A DNA stretch of 64,000 nucleotides, taken from contig CM051029.1 of assembly GCA_027627225.1 (NCBI GenBank), positions 20,680,356 through 20,744,355 of the forward strand, given 5' to 3'. This stretch comes from Congeria kusceri (taxonomy: Eukaryota; Mollusca; Bivalvia; Myida; Dreissenidae). The translations under genes and the position numbers were made by a program. Each line of letters opens with the position of its first letter. The first letter of the stretch is position 1. Under the pieces are notes generated by a model. The model saw only the letters and a program-made list of their open reading frames with translations. It made no database searches and was not told the origin of the DNA. Positions 1-10,927 of this stretch are shown one piece after another.

Positions 1-480
1 TTGCCATAATTCGCTGTACAACTTTTACCTGACATTATGCTTAATGTGGTGCCTATGTACATTTCGAAGAGTCAAGTGGTAAAAGTTTGAATGCACGATC
101 TTACAACAGATATAGTGGCATAAATACAATAAACAAAATAAAGTTACTAACAAATATATTTCTATTTAAAATGGAATACAAGTTAAGAACAAACATTGAT
201 TTTAAATGCACTATAAGCTAGTTTTTAATCACCAAGTAATGTTTGTCTGTACAAGCAGAAACTCAAATACATGTACATGCGTTGAAGTGATAGTTGGTTT
301 AGGTTACGCAACACAAATATACTTATAAAAGTCGACACTATTATTTATTGGTTTCTTTCATATTGAAGAGCTTCCTTCGTCATTTTATGTTTTCCTGTTT
401 AATTTCAGTTTTATTAATTGACTTTATAGTATTAAACAGAATCTGGTCAGTTTGTTCGCTTGATACAATGGACTCCTCGC
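1..480. other. AT-rich sequence without recognised feature
   Basis: No coding region, RNA gene or repeat was recognised here. The open frames start at non-ATG codons and resemble nothing known. Confidence 0.5.
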
Positions 481-496
481 CAATAAATTTCAAAAC

Positions 497-813
497 GCGG
501 CCAATATGGACAGAAAATGCGGCCAATATGGACAGAAAACGCGGCCAATATGTAAAAACTCGGCCGATATGTAAAAATGGAGGCAAAGATGTAAAAATGC
601 GGCCAATACGAGATTCAGCCAATCTGGATTCAGGACTAGCTCGGCCTTACACGAGGTGTCAAGATTTTGTGATGCTATTTAAAGAAAACGCGGCCAATAT
701 GTAAAGAAAACGCGGCCAAGATGGAAAGAACACGCGGCCAATACGAGATTCAGCCAATCTGGATTCAGGACTAGCGCGGCCTTATACGAGATGTCAAGTT
801 TTTGTGACGCCAT
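497..813 (+). repeat. Nested tandem repeat with GCGGCCAATATG core
   Basis: A short unit of about 21 bp with the core gcggccaatatg repeats from 497 to about 590 and again from about 690. A longer unit of about 80 bp starts with gcggccaatacgagattcag at 599 and again at 734. The period is 135 bp, and the two copies differ at only a few positions. The repeat is clearly more GC-rich than its surroundings. The open frame through it (348-704) is a by-product of the repeat and starts with TTG. Confidence 0.85.
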
Positions 814-1974
814 TTTGAAAACCCTTTGCATAATTAACTTTGCGCTTTGTATTTTTACTTACGTTTTCTAAATGTAGCATTCCCACAAAATAAAGTGAGC
901 TTGGGCAACGTTCGTACATTTTAATATATTGGACCAAGTCTACCGAAATCCTGACGACGTTGACCATGAACACACAGAATTACATTCCTTGAAGTATTCT
1001 TCAATTCAGCGTCTGTTTATAATTATATAATGCAATTATTTATTAATAATTGTATTAAAATTGGATTGGCTGCACCTAAGAAGGCGAAGGGAATAGGCGA
1101 GTTAGCTGAGGGTTGGCTCTTTCAACTGGCCGACATCATCCTCACAATGTTAATACAGGATTCAGCTGAGACGAGCCTGGTGGAAGGCTACTGTCAGGAA
1201 TTTTAAAATGTTCTTGGTATAGTAAATTATTCATTATATTTCACACCTTGTCGCAGTCGTCATCTTTTCATGATTGTATTAAGCATACGCTGGAGCACAC
1301 TCAGACTTTTAAAGAATACTCTTAACCAGCGTCGTAGCCACACCGAGCCACGCCGAGGCAGCTGCCCGGGCTAAAATGTGCAGACCAAACAAAAACAATA
1401 ACAGTAATATTAATGCATGGATAGAGCATTACGTTTGTTTAACCATGAAATGTTACGGAGGCATTGTCATGTTAGCGCAGAAATAAATGCATTTTGACCA
1501 TTATAATCTGCTTTAGAATATCTGTACTAGGATGCAACTATTAATCTAAATACACCTGTAAGAACGAATGCAGCGTCAAAATGACATGGATAAGATGAAC
1601 AATATATTGATATACGATAGTGTTGTCATTCGCTAAAAGAAATTGAGCATCATGTTAAGACTGTATTAAATACATGAGGCCACTCTTAAAGATAAGGTTG
1701 CATACCTGTATCGTCATGTTACCATGCACTAGTGTACTACCATAGGAATGAAAACAGTCAGCGTCATTCTATTGTAGGACAAAAGGCGTTTGGAAATTAA
1801 ATGGTCTACAGTGTGTGTTTATGATATTTGAAAGGCCAATACAAAACGAGACCATATTTATGTTGTACTAACTCTAACAGCTTTTTAAAATGTTATCAAA
1901 CTTTATATTGCAAACAAAACGTTTAATGTCAATATGCAGTAATAACCAAAAAAATAAAATAATAATTATAATAA
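814..1974. other. Non-coding AT-rich sequence
   Basis: No gene or repeat was recognised. A GC-richer patch near 1320-1375 does not form a plausible exon. Confidence 0.4.
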
Positions 1975-2103
1975 TAATCTAGTATTATTATTATTATTAT
2001 TATTATTATTGTTGTTGTTGTTATTGTTGTTGTTGTTGTTGTTATTAATAATAATAATAATAATAATAATAACAATAATAATAATAATAATGATATTATT
2101 TTT

Positions 2104-2132
<29 letters not shown>
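1975..2132. repeat. Trinucleotide microsatellite (TTA/TTG/AAT), self-complementary
   Basis: Runs of TTA, then TTG, then AAT/AAC, then TTA again. Because TTA and TAA runs alternate, the array can fold into a long hairpin. The poly-Leu/Ile frame on the minus strand is an artefact of the repeat. Confidence 0.9.
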
Positions 2133-2135
<3 letters not shown>

Positions 2136-2819
2136 GACGTACAGTGGGGCGAAGATTGCTGTTTTAATTTTTGATCAACAAACTAAACAGGTGTTTTATT
2201 CACAACGAAACTACTAAACGTTACATTATGTTTAAAAAGATGGTTATAGAAACATGTTAGCCCTTAATTTATTATCCTGTTCAAAGAGTTCACATTGTAA
2301 AATATCTATGGACCAATTGTAGACAACTCGTTATTTTATAAACGAGTCATAAAATTGGAATTAAACTGTATATCATAATTATATTGCGATTTAAATTAAG
2401 TGCTTGACCCATTGTTAGATAATATCTACTATCTACATTTCAATAATACACATTAAATAGAAAGCAAGAGACTTATCTTTGGGGGACATACTTAAAACGA
2501 AACTGCATGTCCCTTTAGATATATTAATGGTGATGATGAAATACACTTGAAGACGAACTACCTTCTGCAACAGGGCCGTCTTAACCTATTTCTTGTTACA
2601 AATAATATGATTGAATATTGATTAAATGCGTAAATACAAACAAGCTACAGATCAGATCACTCTATTTTGAGCATGCTCATTAGTTTTGAGAAAAAAACAA
2701 CAGGTATACGTTTATGTAAGTTGTCTGTAATAAACAAATTTTTACATGATGTTAGAATAAATATTGCATTCCTCTGTACAACATAGAAATGCTTTACTTT
2801 GTGATATTGATGTCATCCA
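2133..2819. other. Non-coding AT-rich sequence
   Basis: Nothing recognisable was seen apart from AT-rich DNA. Confidence 0.4.
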
Positions 2820-3010
2820 CATTCATTTTTTTTATTAATGATGAACTTCTATTTGAAATACTTTTAATGAAAATTAAAGACCACATCTTATACCAGTCAC
2901 AAAGCAGATATAAAAAAAAATGTTTATCAATGTCAAAACTTCAATCATTGGAACATTCGTTGACAGAGCACACAATGGAACAAGTATTTGCTCTTAAAAT
3001 AATTAATGAA
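2820..3010 (+). mobile_element. Relic of a Tx1/L1-like LINE ORF2 (linker between EN and RT)
   Basis: The plus-strand frame here reads NDELLFEILLMKIKDH and then a lysine-rich stretch with KLQSLEHSLTEH. It lines up by eye with the segment of the large LINE in this window at about 11180-11370, which reads NNNELCFTINDQLYLETLLMEI and later IEFLEQNLNESN. The spacing and charge pattern agree. The frame closes at 3019, and downstream DNA gives at most weak similarity (FYKQVFCE resembles FYKKLYEK). It is an old fragment with no visible ends and no function of its own. Confidence 0.5.
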
Positions 3011-3019
3011 TGGATATAA

Positions 3020-4305
3020 TAAACTATACTGAATGCAACAAATTTCTGGCCGGCTTATGCCAATTGATTTCGAAAAAAATTTGTTATATTCGATTGTTGA
3101 GTTTTATAAACAAGTGTTTTGTGAAACTGAATTTTGCGAAGAAAAATTCAGTTAGGCTTGACAAGAAATATCTTTAAAAAAAGATATCCGGCGTCTGTTC
3201 TTACTTTGCAAATAAGGAATGTAAATTAAACTTCCAGCTTACATATTCAAAACAGTGTAACTTGGACTAGATCCGAATGGCATGCAATACTCAAATACTA
3301 AATAATACTCCATGTAGTAGTTTACGCCTCCTAACATACCAGTATATATACATTATTATATACGTCACTTCTAAATATATATAAGCTTGTTTAAACATCA
3401 CCATTTTATATATGATCTGCGGTCAATTATACGGATTATCTAATAAAATTAAAACAATATATTCAGCATTACAGAACAAGATGCATATACATCGACAAGA
3501 CGGAACATACACGGCAAGAAACTGTATTAAATAGTACATTTCTGTTCGAAGTATGCACGCGCCTATATATGTTAACATATGTATGGCTAGATAAATCGCG
3601 TTTAGTTGTAAATAGTACATGTACGTCAACAATGATATGTTTCAAGTATCTCACTGACCTGCAGGCCAGCGAGTGTATGATTATTTCGCCCTCAATGTAG
3701 ACTATCCCTCTGGTGGGAGACATGTCTAAGCTACAATTGATATTTATAGAATAGCCGTGTCTATTGTGTACAAATAAAAGAGAACACTCAAATGTAAAAT
3801 GTGTTCATTTACATCGTTGCAAAATATCAAATTCATTGCTGTTTAACATGCCAAATGTCATGTCAAATCATTTCAATAGCGTTGCGCAAATACGAAAGTT
3901 CTCATTTTGTGCAATCTGCTATTCACTTATTGAATTTGCCATATATATTCCAAACCTGTTTCCAAATTCCTCTGCTATTTATGGTCTGGATGTTGCACCT
4001 GTTCATTTAATTATGACTAGTGTAGTGGTAATTTATTGTAAATTACCCGACGTAATGTTAGGATTTATTCCTTCGGGGAAATTTTTACAACATGTGATTG
4101 GATATACAGCAAGGTCTAAAGTTAGGATAAACAGCTACGCCGAAAAAGCTGTTTGATTCCGCTTACCCGACCCCCTATTTTCGTCTGCCGAACCTAAACG
4201 TTTTTTGCCTATCGATCATTAACATTTTCTGACTTTCGTTAAAAAGGGCAGTTTTCGCTGATATGCGGCTTTGCGGTAATTAGCAAAAATTTCGAATTAT
4301 TATAT
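3020..4305. other. Non-coding AT-rich sequence
   Basis: The longest open frame (3764-4156, plus, 130 residues) starts with TTG and has no recognisable domain, so it is not called. Nothing else was seen. Confidence 0.4.
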
Positions 4306-4391
4306 GTGAGACAGGTGCTTACACTGTGTGGTGACTATGTCAGGAAGAGTGAGACAGGTGCTTACACTGTGTGGTGACTATGTCAGGAAGA
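4306..4391 (+). repeat. Exact 43-bp tandem duplication
   Basis: The unit at 4306-4348, beginning gtgagacaggtgcttacact, is followed at once by an identical copy at 4349-4391. The lack of differences suggests a recent local duplication or an assembly artefact. Confidence 0.95.
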
Positions 4392-4524
4392 AAACAAAGT
4401 TTTATTTTACAACGCCTTAGATCTTTTTACATATTACTGTTTGGCCTTATTCGATTGGGTGTGTCGTTGTGGCGGCGTCAACTTTTCGTTTCCGCTTTCT
4501 GACTCGAGAGCAGATTGAGCTATT

Positions 4525-4990
4525 GTAATGAAACTTTATCCCTTGATACTTAAAAGCTAGACCTCATCTGAGATTACATACGGGGTGAGTGGGGTCAAGG
4601 TCAAGGTCACCTTTACTAGAAATAGAAAAACAGTTTCCCCTAAATAACTCGAGAACACATTTTTAATGAAACTTAAAATATATATACCTTATATCAAGAC
4701 ATCGCTTGCGGTTGCATATGGGGTGGGTGGGGTCAACGTCAAAGTCATCGTTAATAAAATTAGAAAAAATGGTTTCCATTCAATGACTACCCAACGAATT
4801 GAGATTCTTTTATGAAACTTACTTAATAGATACCTTATACCGAGCCCTCACTTGGGATCACATATAAGAGGGGGGGTCGTGTTAAGATTACTGTTGACAA
4901 CAATAGAAAAAACGGTTTCCACTCAATAAGTCGAGAATACAATAAGAAAGATATATTTTATATATAGATATCTTATATTGAGGCCTCGCT
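4525..4990 (+). repeat. Degenerate ~120-bp tandem repeat with TCAAGGTCA boxes
   Basis: About four diverged units each hold, in order: a tgaaactta segment, an atatacctta(t) segment, a cttg..atcacata segment, a GGGTCAAGGTCA-like segment and aatagaaaaaacggtttcc. The clearest box is tcaaggtcaaggtcacc near 4597, two directly abutting AGGTCA half-sites. Repeats of this appearance are widespread in bivalve genomes (from memory). The half-sites match the known nuclear-receptor core motif, but their use here is not shown. Confidence 0.7.
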
Positions 4991-5094
4991 TAAATGTGCA
5001 TATGGAAACGATGTTGCATATTGTTTAAGTTGGGTCAAGATCAAGAGACGCCGCTTGGTATTACTAAGGGGATTGATGGGTTCAATGCCACCAT

Positions 5095-5285
5095 AAGAAA
5101 ACGAGGTGGCATAGTGGATATGGTGTCCGACTAGTTATCATGAGGTCCCGGGTTCGATGGGTATTGGAACGTTTTCAAGATCTCCTCCAAAGACACTAAG
5201 TACTGGTTCTACCGAGGAAACGGACTCGAGAGTGTCTCAACTAAAATTAGGCTTTCGATGCAATCGAGCTTCAATTAATAGGTTA
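5095..5285 (+). mobile_element. tRNA-derived SINE
   Basis: The head has a tRNA-like internal promoter: an A-box-like tggcatagtgg at 5107-5117 and a B box gggttcgatgg at 5150-5160, spaced about 33 bp apart as in tRNA-derived SINEs. The body holds agtactggttctaccgagga and aacggactcgagagtgt, then a tail with ctttcgatgcaatcgagct. I recall this body type from conserved mollusc SINE domains but could not confirm the family name. There is no clear poly-A tail or target duplication. The tRNA part lacks a foldable cloverleaf, so it is not a tRNA gene. Confidence 0.7.
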
Positions 5286-6014
5286 ATACTTCATTTGATA
5301 ATAACTTTTTCTTGATAAAATGCGTTCTACTCAATGACACAATAGTTGATTGAGTTACGGATATTCCGGTAAAACCGTTTACTTGTATAAACATAATAAA
5401 AAGCAATTAATTAACTTAAGTTGTACTTTAGTGCAATTCCAAGCCATGACCTACACCATTCGAAAAATTTAGTTTTTGTGGAATTTCCACATTTCTTGTT
5501 TGTTTCAGTTTTATGGGGCACTGTTATCATCATTGATTTGCTGCTGCTGTGTTTCATTTTGTTTGTCCCAAGCCTGTGTCAAAAGCTTACATTTAAATGT
5601 GTTGAGTCACAAAATTTCACCGTCAGACATTTGTATTTACTTCCGTATGCTTCAAATCACATTTTACATAAATGGATGCAGGGTTAGGCAGGTTTTGTCA
5701 AACAATGTAACACCGTTTTATATGGAATGTAGCAAAATGAATTGTTAATATTACATGTTTAAATCTCAATCGTGTGAAGTTTACCATTAGACTCAATATA
5801 ACTGACCTGATTGGGTGTTTGTTATATCATTATCAAGGTAAAATAACGTCCCCTTTAATGGTGTTTGTTGAATCATTATCAAAGTAAAGCTAACTTCCCT
5901 GTATGTGCGTTTGTTAAGACATTGTCAAGGTAACGTTACAGTAAACATTCTATAAGATGGTAAACAATAAAATTTCGACTATTGCGGACAAGGGCAACCT
6001 AGGCCTGAAAGAGT
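5286..6014. other. Non-coding sequence left of duplication block A
   Basis: Overlapping frames at 5421-5748 have no ATG start and no recognisable domain. A loosely repeated gtttgttatatcattatcaa motif occurs near 5815, 5860 and 5910. Confidence 0.4.
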
Positions 6015-8462
6015 GCAATCGAACGTATACTCAGAAGATAAAAATGGTATCAAAACCACAATTTTTAGAAACACATTGTCCATTTTTATGTTAAACCGAA
6101 CCCGCTACAAGAAGGGCATAAGTACTGTCAACATGTTTACAACATTTGTGTTTCTCAATTGTTAACTACGTTACAGAAAAATAAGAAAAAATTGAAATGT
6201 TAAACTTATCAGTTAGATAACGAAACGATTCCTTCCTCTATTAACAACAAGGTTGATACACTGATTCAGGTTTGTTCTAAACTTTACAATGTGTCGAATA
6301 TTCATGTCGTAATATTTATTTTTAGAGTAATTTATAGAGCTATCATAATTTAATTGTAATACATTTCTTGAAATACAAAGTAGTGTAGGTGTTTTGCTTG
6401 CGTTGTGCCCTTCTTCAGGCTGAACTGATTTTTAAGTTAAATTCTACATAATTGTGTAAATTTGGCAAAATACATGTATATAGCGTCAATAGTTGTCGTT
6501 CTTAACACGTCATTACTTATGTTCCAAATTTGTCAAAACAGAACGACATCCACGCGTTTCGCATATTAGATCTAATTGGTGCTGCAATACTTATAATTAA
6601 AATAATATATGTATGCGTTTTATTTAATCCACTAACCGAATTATAAAAGTATTAGAAAGCAAATCTAATCGCATATTTATGCAGCTAGCATACATATAAC
6701 CGTGCATTTGTTGTTGTTTTTTTTTCAGGTAATTGTGAATGATGTTGAAAGTGTCAACTTGTATATTAAAAAACATGTTAACTTTGTTACGCAATCGTCG
6801 TGTGGATTTCATTTATTTGGCGCTCTGAAACGCAATGAATAATCAGATGAGTTGGAGTTGATGATACTTGTTGGAATCTCAAGCGGGATTTTGTTTTTCT
6901 GATTTTGTATATTTATGCTCGGGACAGAATTGCACAAAGCAAATAAGGTTGATGTTTAAACTCAGAGCGTACACAAATTATTTCTTCTATCGGAATTGAA
7001 AAATGTAATAATACAACGTAGTGTTCTATGTCACTGCTATCTTTAATATGCACGCGCAAGTACTTAACTATACAAAATTACATATAAACATATATATTTT
7101 ATGTTAAAATAGTTCATTAATATGGATTTTTTCAATCGTTACTCATTGGTAAAGAATGAATATTATACCGAAAAACCACGTATACTATTTTCATATTTGA
7201 CCATATGACTTTATAACCTATTTTTTCTGCCGTTAATAATTGTATTTTCATTTGGATTTTTCCGGTTTATTTGTTGTTCTGTGCCTTATTCACGATACAG
7301 GAAGAATCTTAGTTAAACAAATTACTTAGGTACTTAACAATCCTTAAATTAAATGTGTTTTCTTAATAGGCCTATCTAAGAACAACAAATATTTAAGAAA
7401 GTTTTATCTTAAGTTTATCCTTAATAACTTGGATTTACTCTTTAAGTGTTAAGGAAGAAATTGGCATTCCATAACCGAACAAGACACTATCGTAAGATCT
7501 TAAAATACACTCAGCGCCGTTTTTTGTTTACATTATATTTCACCCACTATCAGTCAGTAGCAGTCTCAACACGGTGAATTTGAAAGAGCCTTGTAATCAT
7601 TCCGTTTTAGTGCATTCACGCCTAACTTATTTACATAAACCGGATACGGAAATTTTCATTTCAACGGTCCAATATTTGCTTACCTGCTATGTTGACTGTT
7701 TAATATGGACTTTTTTGTATAGCTTATTTATATAGACAAGTTATTTATTTTCTAATACACCAATGAGAATACAAGTATGCCTTTTGAACGAAACACACAC
7801 AAGGCACCTCCATGTGTGATATAAAATTCGGATAAATCGGTATTCGGACATAAAATGTGTAACTAGTGTATCAGGAATATTAAAAAAGAAGTGGATTGCC
7901 GTCTTGTGTTTAACTTCGAACCAGCAAAAGTTAGTACATGTGTCTCGCATGTTTCCACAATAAATATTAACTTATTAAATGTTTTAAATTAAAATGTGTA
8001 TTTTTTATTAACAAGTTTAATGTTGTCTTTGCACATATGTTAGCTTCATGGATGACTTAAAATATGCTTGATTAATATTGTTTAATAGTTGCATGCACGA
8101 ATACGAAAGCCAACCAAGCGAAGAAATAGCCTGTCATCCATTTGTAACCTGCTATAAGCAATTCTGACAGGGAAAGTAGATTATCTCCCATTGACCAATT
8201 GTCTGATTTAAAAGCTTGTTTATTCAGGTGACAGTTCCCCACTCTTTTCAAATCATTCAGTCATTGGGAGCAGCGATTTTTGTCATGTAGCTGCATGTTT
8301 TTATTTCATCAGTTATTAATACTTGTACGGTTCATATTGCGTTTTATTTATGTATTGCAAGTGATTTACAACTGAGAAATGCTCTGTAAATATTTTTTAT
8401 TGAACTTTGTGTTCACTGGAACCTGCAGTTGAAATGGCATTGTTCTTTTATCTTTGGTATAG
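6015..8462. other. Non-coding left part of block A
   Basis: This part matches 44233-46509. Indels are scattered without regard to reading frame, and no frame is preserved between the copies, so there is no sign of coding sequence. Confidence 0.6.
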
Positions 8463-8471
8463 AAAGTATAT
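8463..8471 (+). repeat. Left target-site duplication of the LINE
   Basis: The 9-bp sequence aaagtatat sits directly before the LINE and recurs directly after its poly-A tail at 14494-14502. Block B has it once at 46510-46518. Confidence 0.85.
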
Positions 8472-8789
8472 CGGGGACAGGAGCGCAACGAGCTAGTTTT
8501 ACGTTTGACAAGTACAAAACATGGCTTGATATGCCATGGCCTAGCAAAGCAACCGCTACAAATAATACAACTTACGCCCGGAAATTGTCCTCTGGTGGCA
8601 AGGCTACACCGACCCATAAAGAATAAATAGTAGAATGGTGGCAAGAAACTGGTCCTTGATTAGCCAAATTCAACTGACATAATACTAACACACATTGGTG
8701 TTGTCTTATACTAGTTATGCTTATAACTTGCACCACCACGATATATACAAGCAAAACTATACGAATTCAGCAATCCAAAGGCATACATC

Positions 8790-8944
8790 TCATCACACAC
8801 AAAAATACACATGACTGTACATAACACGCACGCAAGCACGTGCACACACACACACTCGCACACACGCACACACGCGCGCGCGCGCACACACACTTCCACA
8901 CACACGCACACACACACACACGCACGCACGCACGCACGCACACA

Positions 8945-8992
<48 letters not shown>
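8790..8992 (+). repeat. CA/CG-CA microsatellite
   Basis: An imperfect (CA)n array with cgca and gcgc interruptions, ending in a pure CA run. It lies inside the LINE leader and is absent from block B. The Cys/Val-rich and His/Thr-rich frames over it are artefacts. Confidence 0.95.
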
Positions 8993-9134
8993 AAGTCTAT
9001 CCATTCATAAAGAATAGCTAAACCTACAATTTTCGTTATAAACCTTAAAATGGTTGCTATTTATAATGTTATCAAAAGCAGGAATAGTTTGATAAATAAA
9101 CGTCGCTTAACATTGCATATACACGTAAATACAG

Positions 9135-9540
9135 AAACAGTGTATTGATTTAATTCTTGCGGTATAGTTATACGTTGTTATTTTATTAACTTAAACAATT
9201 AAGATATTTTAATAAGCACAAATATATTAATATTATGACGACATAAAATGTAGAATATGGTATGTGTACATGTTTCTAATATTTCTATGACTTATGCACT
9301 ATAAATAGCCTTTAAATATTTTTCAAAAAAGAGTTTACATGTATACGCCGGAACTGATTATTGATTTAATTCTGACTGCATTGTTATGCATTGTTACTTT
9401 ATTAACCTAAACAATTTATTTATTTTGTCAACTTTAATTAGCAAAATATGTATAATTTTATGACGATATAAACTGAAAAGTATGGTAGGTTAGCACGTTT
9501 TTTATGTTCAACGTATTATGCACTTATAGATAGTCTGGAA
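9135..9540 (+). repeat. Diverged direct repeat in the LINE leader
   Basis: Segment 9135-9310 and segment 9358-9540 share a succession of words: ttgatttaattct, then ttattttattaacttaaacaat, then ttatgacgacata, then tatggta and tatgcacttata, in the same order with a period of about 225 bp. Internal leader repeats can act as promoter units in some LINEs. That role is only inferred here. Confidence 0.65.
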
Positions 9541-10303
9541 ATAATGTTTAAAAACAAACAAATAGTACAAGTTATTTTAACAAGTAAATGAGAAGTGTGT
9601 CTTTTTTGGTTGTTTATTTTTGTAATAGGGTATACCCGGGTTCGTTTATAATTTTAAATGTCAAAACTTCAACTTATATTTATCTGTATTTGTATACTAC
9701 CAACTTACTTTAATAGTCTTTCCTTAGAGATTGGAAACTTAAGTTTAAATCATACTAATTTAATATCTTGATAGCACAATATATGCCAAGCATTCCAACA
9801 CCTAAATTATTTCGCTGTTCGCACCCAGTTTAGGTGTTATTGTAGTGCTTCTTATCAAAACTTTTTCAAATAATGACCCCTCAAACACTTTCAATTCTTC
9901 CATACATTATTGTGTCTAAACTCTTGTAATATGTATATAAACATATTGAAGGTGTTTAATAGGGGAAAATATTAAAAAATCCACTTTATATTGTAACCTA
10001 TAAAACTGTAGAACACATTATAACTGTCATGAGACCGAGAACTTGTTGTTCTGAATATTCTACTCAGTACAAATGTAAATATTTACTTACTTGTGTGTGT
10101 TTACTTTTGTATTCTTTTTGTTTTTTGATGCATATGATGGTAACTTATTCTAAGTATACTTTTTTACGTAGGTTTTGTCACTACTTCCACAAAACATTTG
10201 TTCTTGTGTGTAAGCCACTCAAAATATGTTCCACATACCTGTATATTAATTTATTTATTGGAGATTTATTCTGCTGTATTCTGTTGCTATATCTTGAAAT
10301 TAT

Positions 10304-10927
10304 ATGAGCTCTGTAAAAATTGCCTCCCTGAACTGCCGCGGCCTTTATTGTCATAAGAAAAGAACTGATGTCCTACATTTTCTTAAAAATAAGGAATATC
10401 ATATTTATTGTTTACAAGACACACACTGGCCCAAGCAATTAGAAAAAGAAATAAACTCTAGCTGGGATGGGCAATGCTTTTTTAGTCATGGAAAATCAAA
10501 TGCCAGAGGTTGTGCAATCTTAATCAAAAAAAATATTGCTTTAAAAGTCCATAACATAAAACATGATGAAATTGGAAACTTATTAGGATTTGATATTTCT
10601 ATTGGTGAAACAAAATTATCGTTAATTACCATTTATGGTCCAAATTTAGATAGTCAACACTTTTATGAAACTGTTTTTAACATTATTGATGAATTTGGAA
10701 ATGAAGATTTTATTTTGTGTGGGGATTTTAACTTGGTACTAGATCAACAACTAGATTATAGTAACTATAAAAATTTAAATAATAACATAAACTCCAGGAA
10801 CTTTATTTTAAAGGAAATTGCAACGAGAAATCTAAAAGATACCTTTAGGGAATTACATGAAAATTGTGTCCGCTTTACATGGCGACGTACTAACCCATTG
10901 CAACAAGCAAGATTGGATTTCTTTTAA
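10304..10927 (+). pseudogene. LINE ORF2, apurinic/apyrimidinic-type endonuclease segment
   Basis: This segment starts at ATG 10304 and encodes an exonuclease/endonuclease/phosphatase-fold domain that nicks target DNA to prime reverse transcription. Visible motifs in order are SLNCRGL (catalytic Asn), CLQDTHW (the usual QET position, here Asp instead of Glu), LITIYGPN, ILCGDFNLV (catalytic Asp and Asn) and the family motif RFTWRR...QARLDFF. The closing DHS motif (TDHS at about 10988) falls in the next frame. The frame ends at TAA 10925-10927 because one base appears to be missing in a T-run at 10919-10925. Sense continues in the other frame from 10924. A one-base sequencing error is possible. 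Confidence 0.9.

Noticed and set aside
3764..4156. 130-residue plus-strand frame
   Set aside because: It starts with TTG, has no domain, signal peptide or splice context, and lies in AT-rich DNA.
5101..5165. tRNA gene
   Set aside because: A- and B-box-like sequences are present, but no cloverleaf can be drawn and a SINE body follows.
8711..9017. Cys/Val-rich and His/Thr-rich frames
   Set aside because: They are translations of a CA microsatellite.
10029..10307. 92-residue frame whose stop overlaps the ORF2 start (ATGA) as a possible ORF1
   Set aside because: The product is a T-rich, hydrophobic and Cys-rich string without any ORF1-type domain. Most likely chance in the leader.
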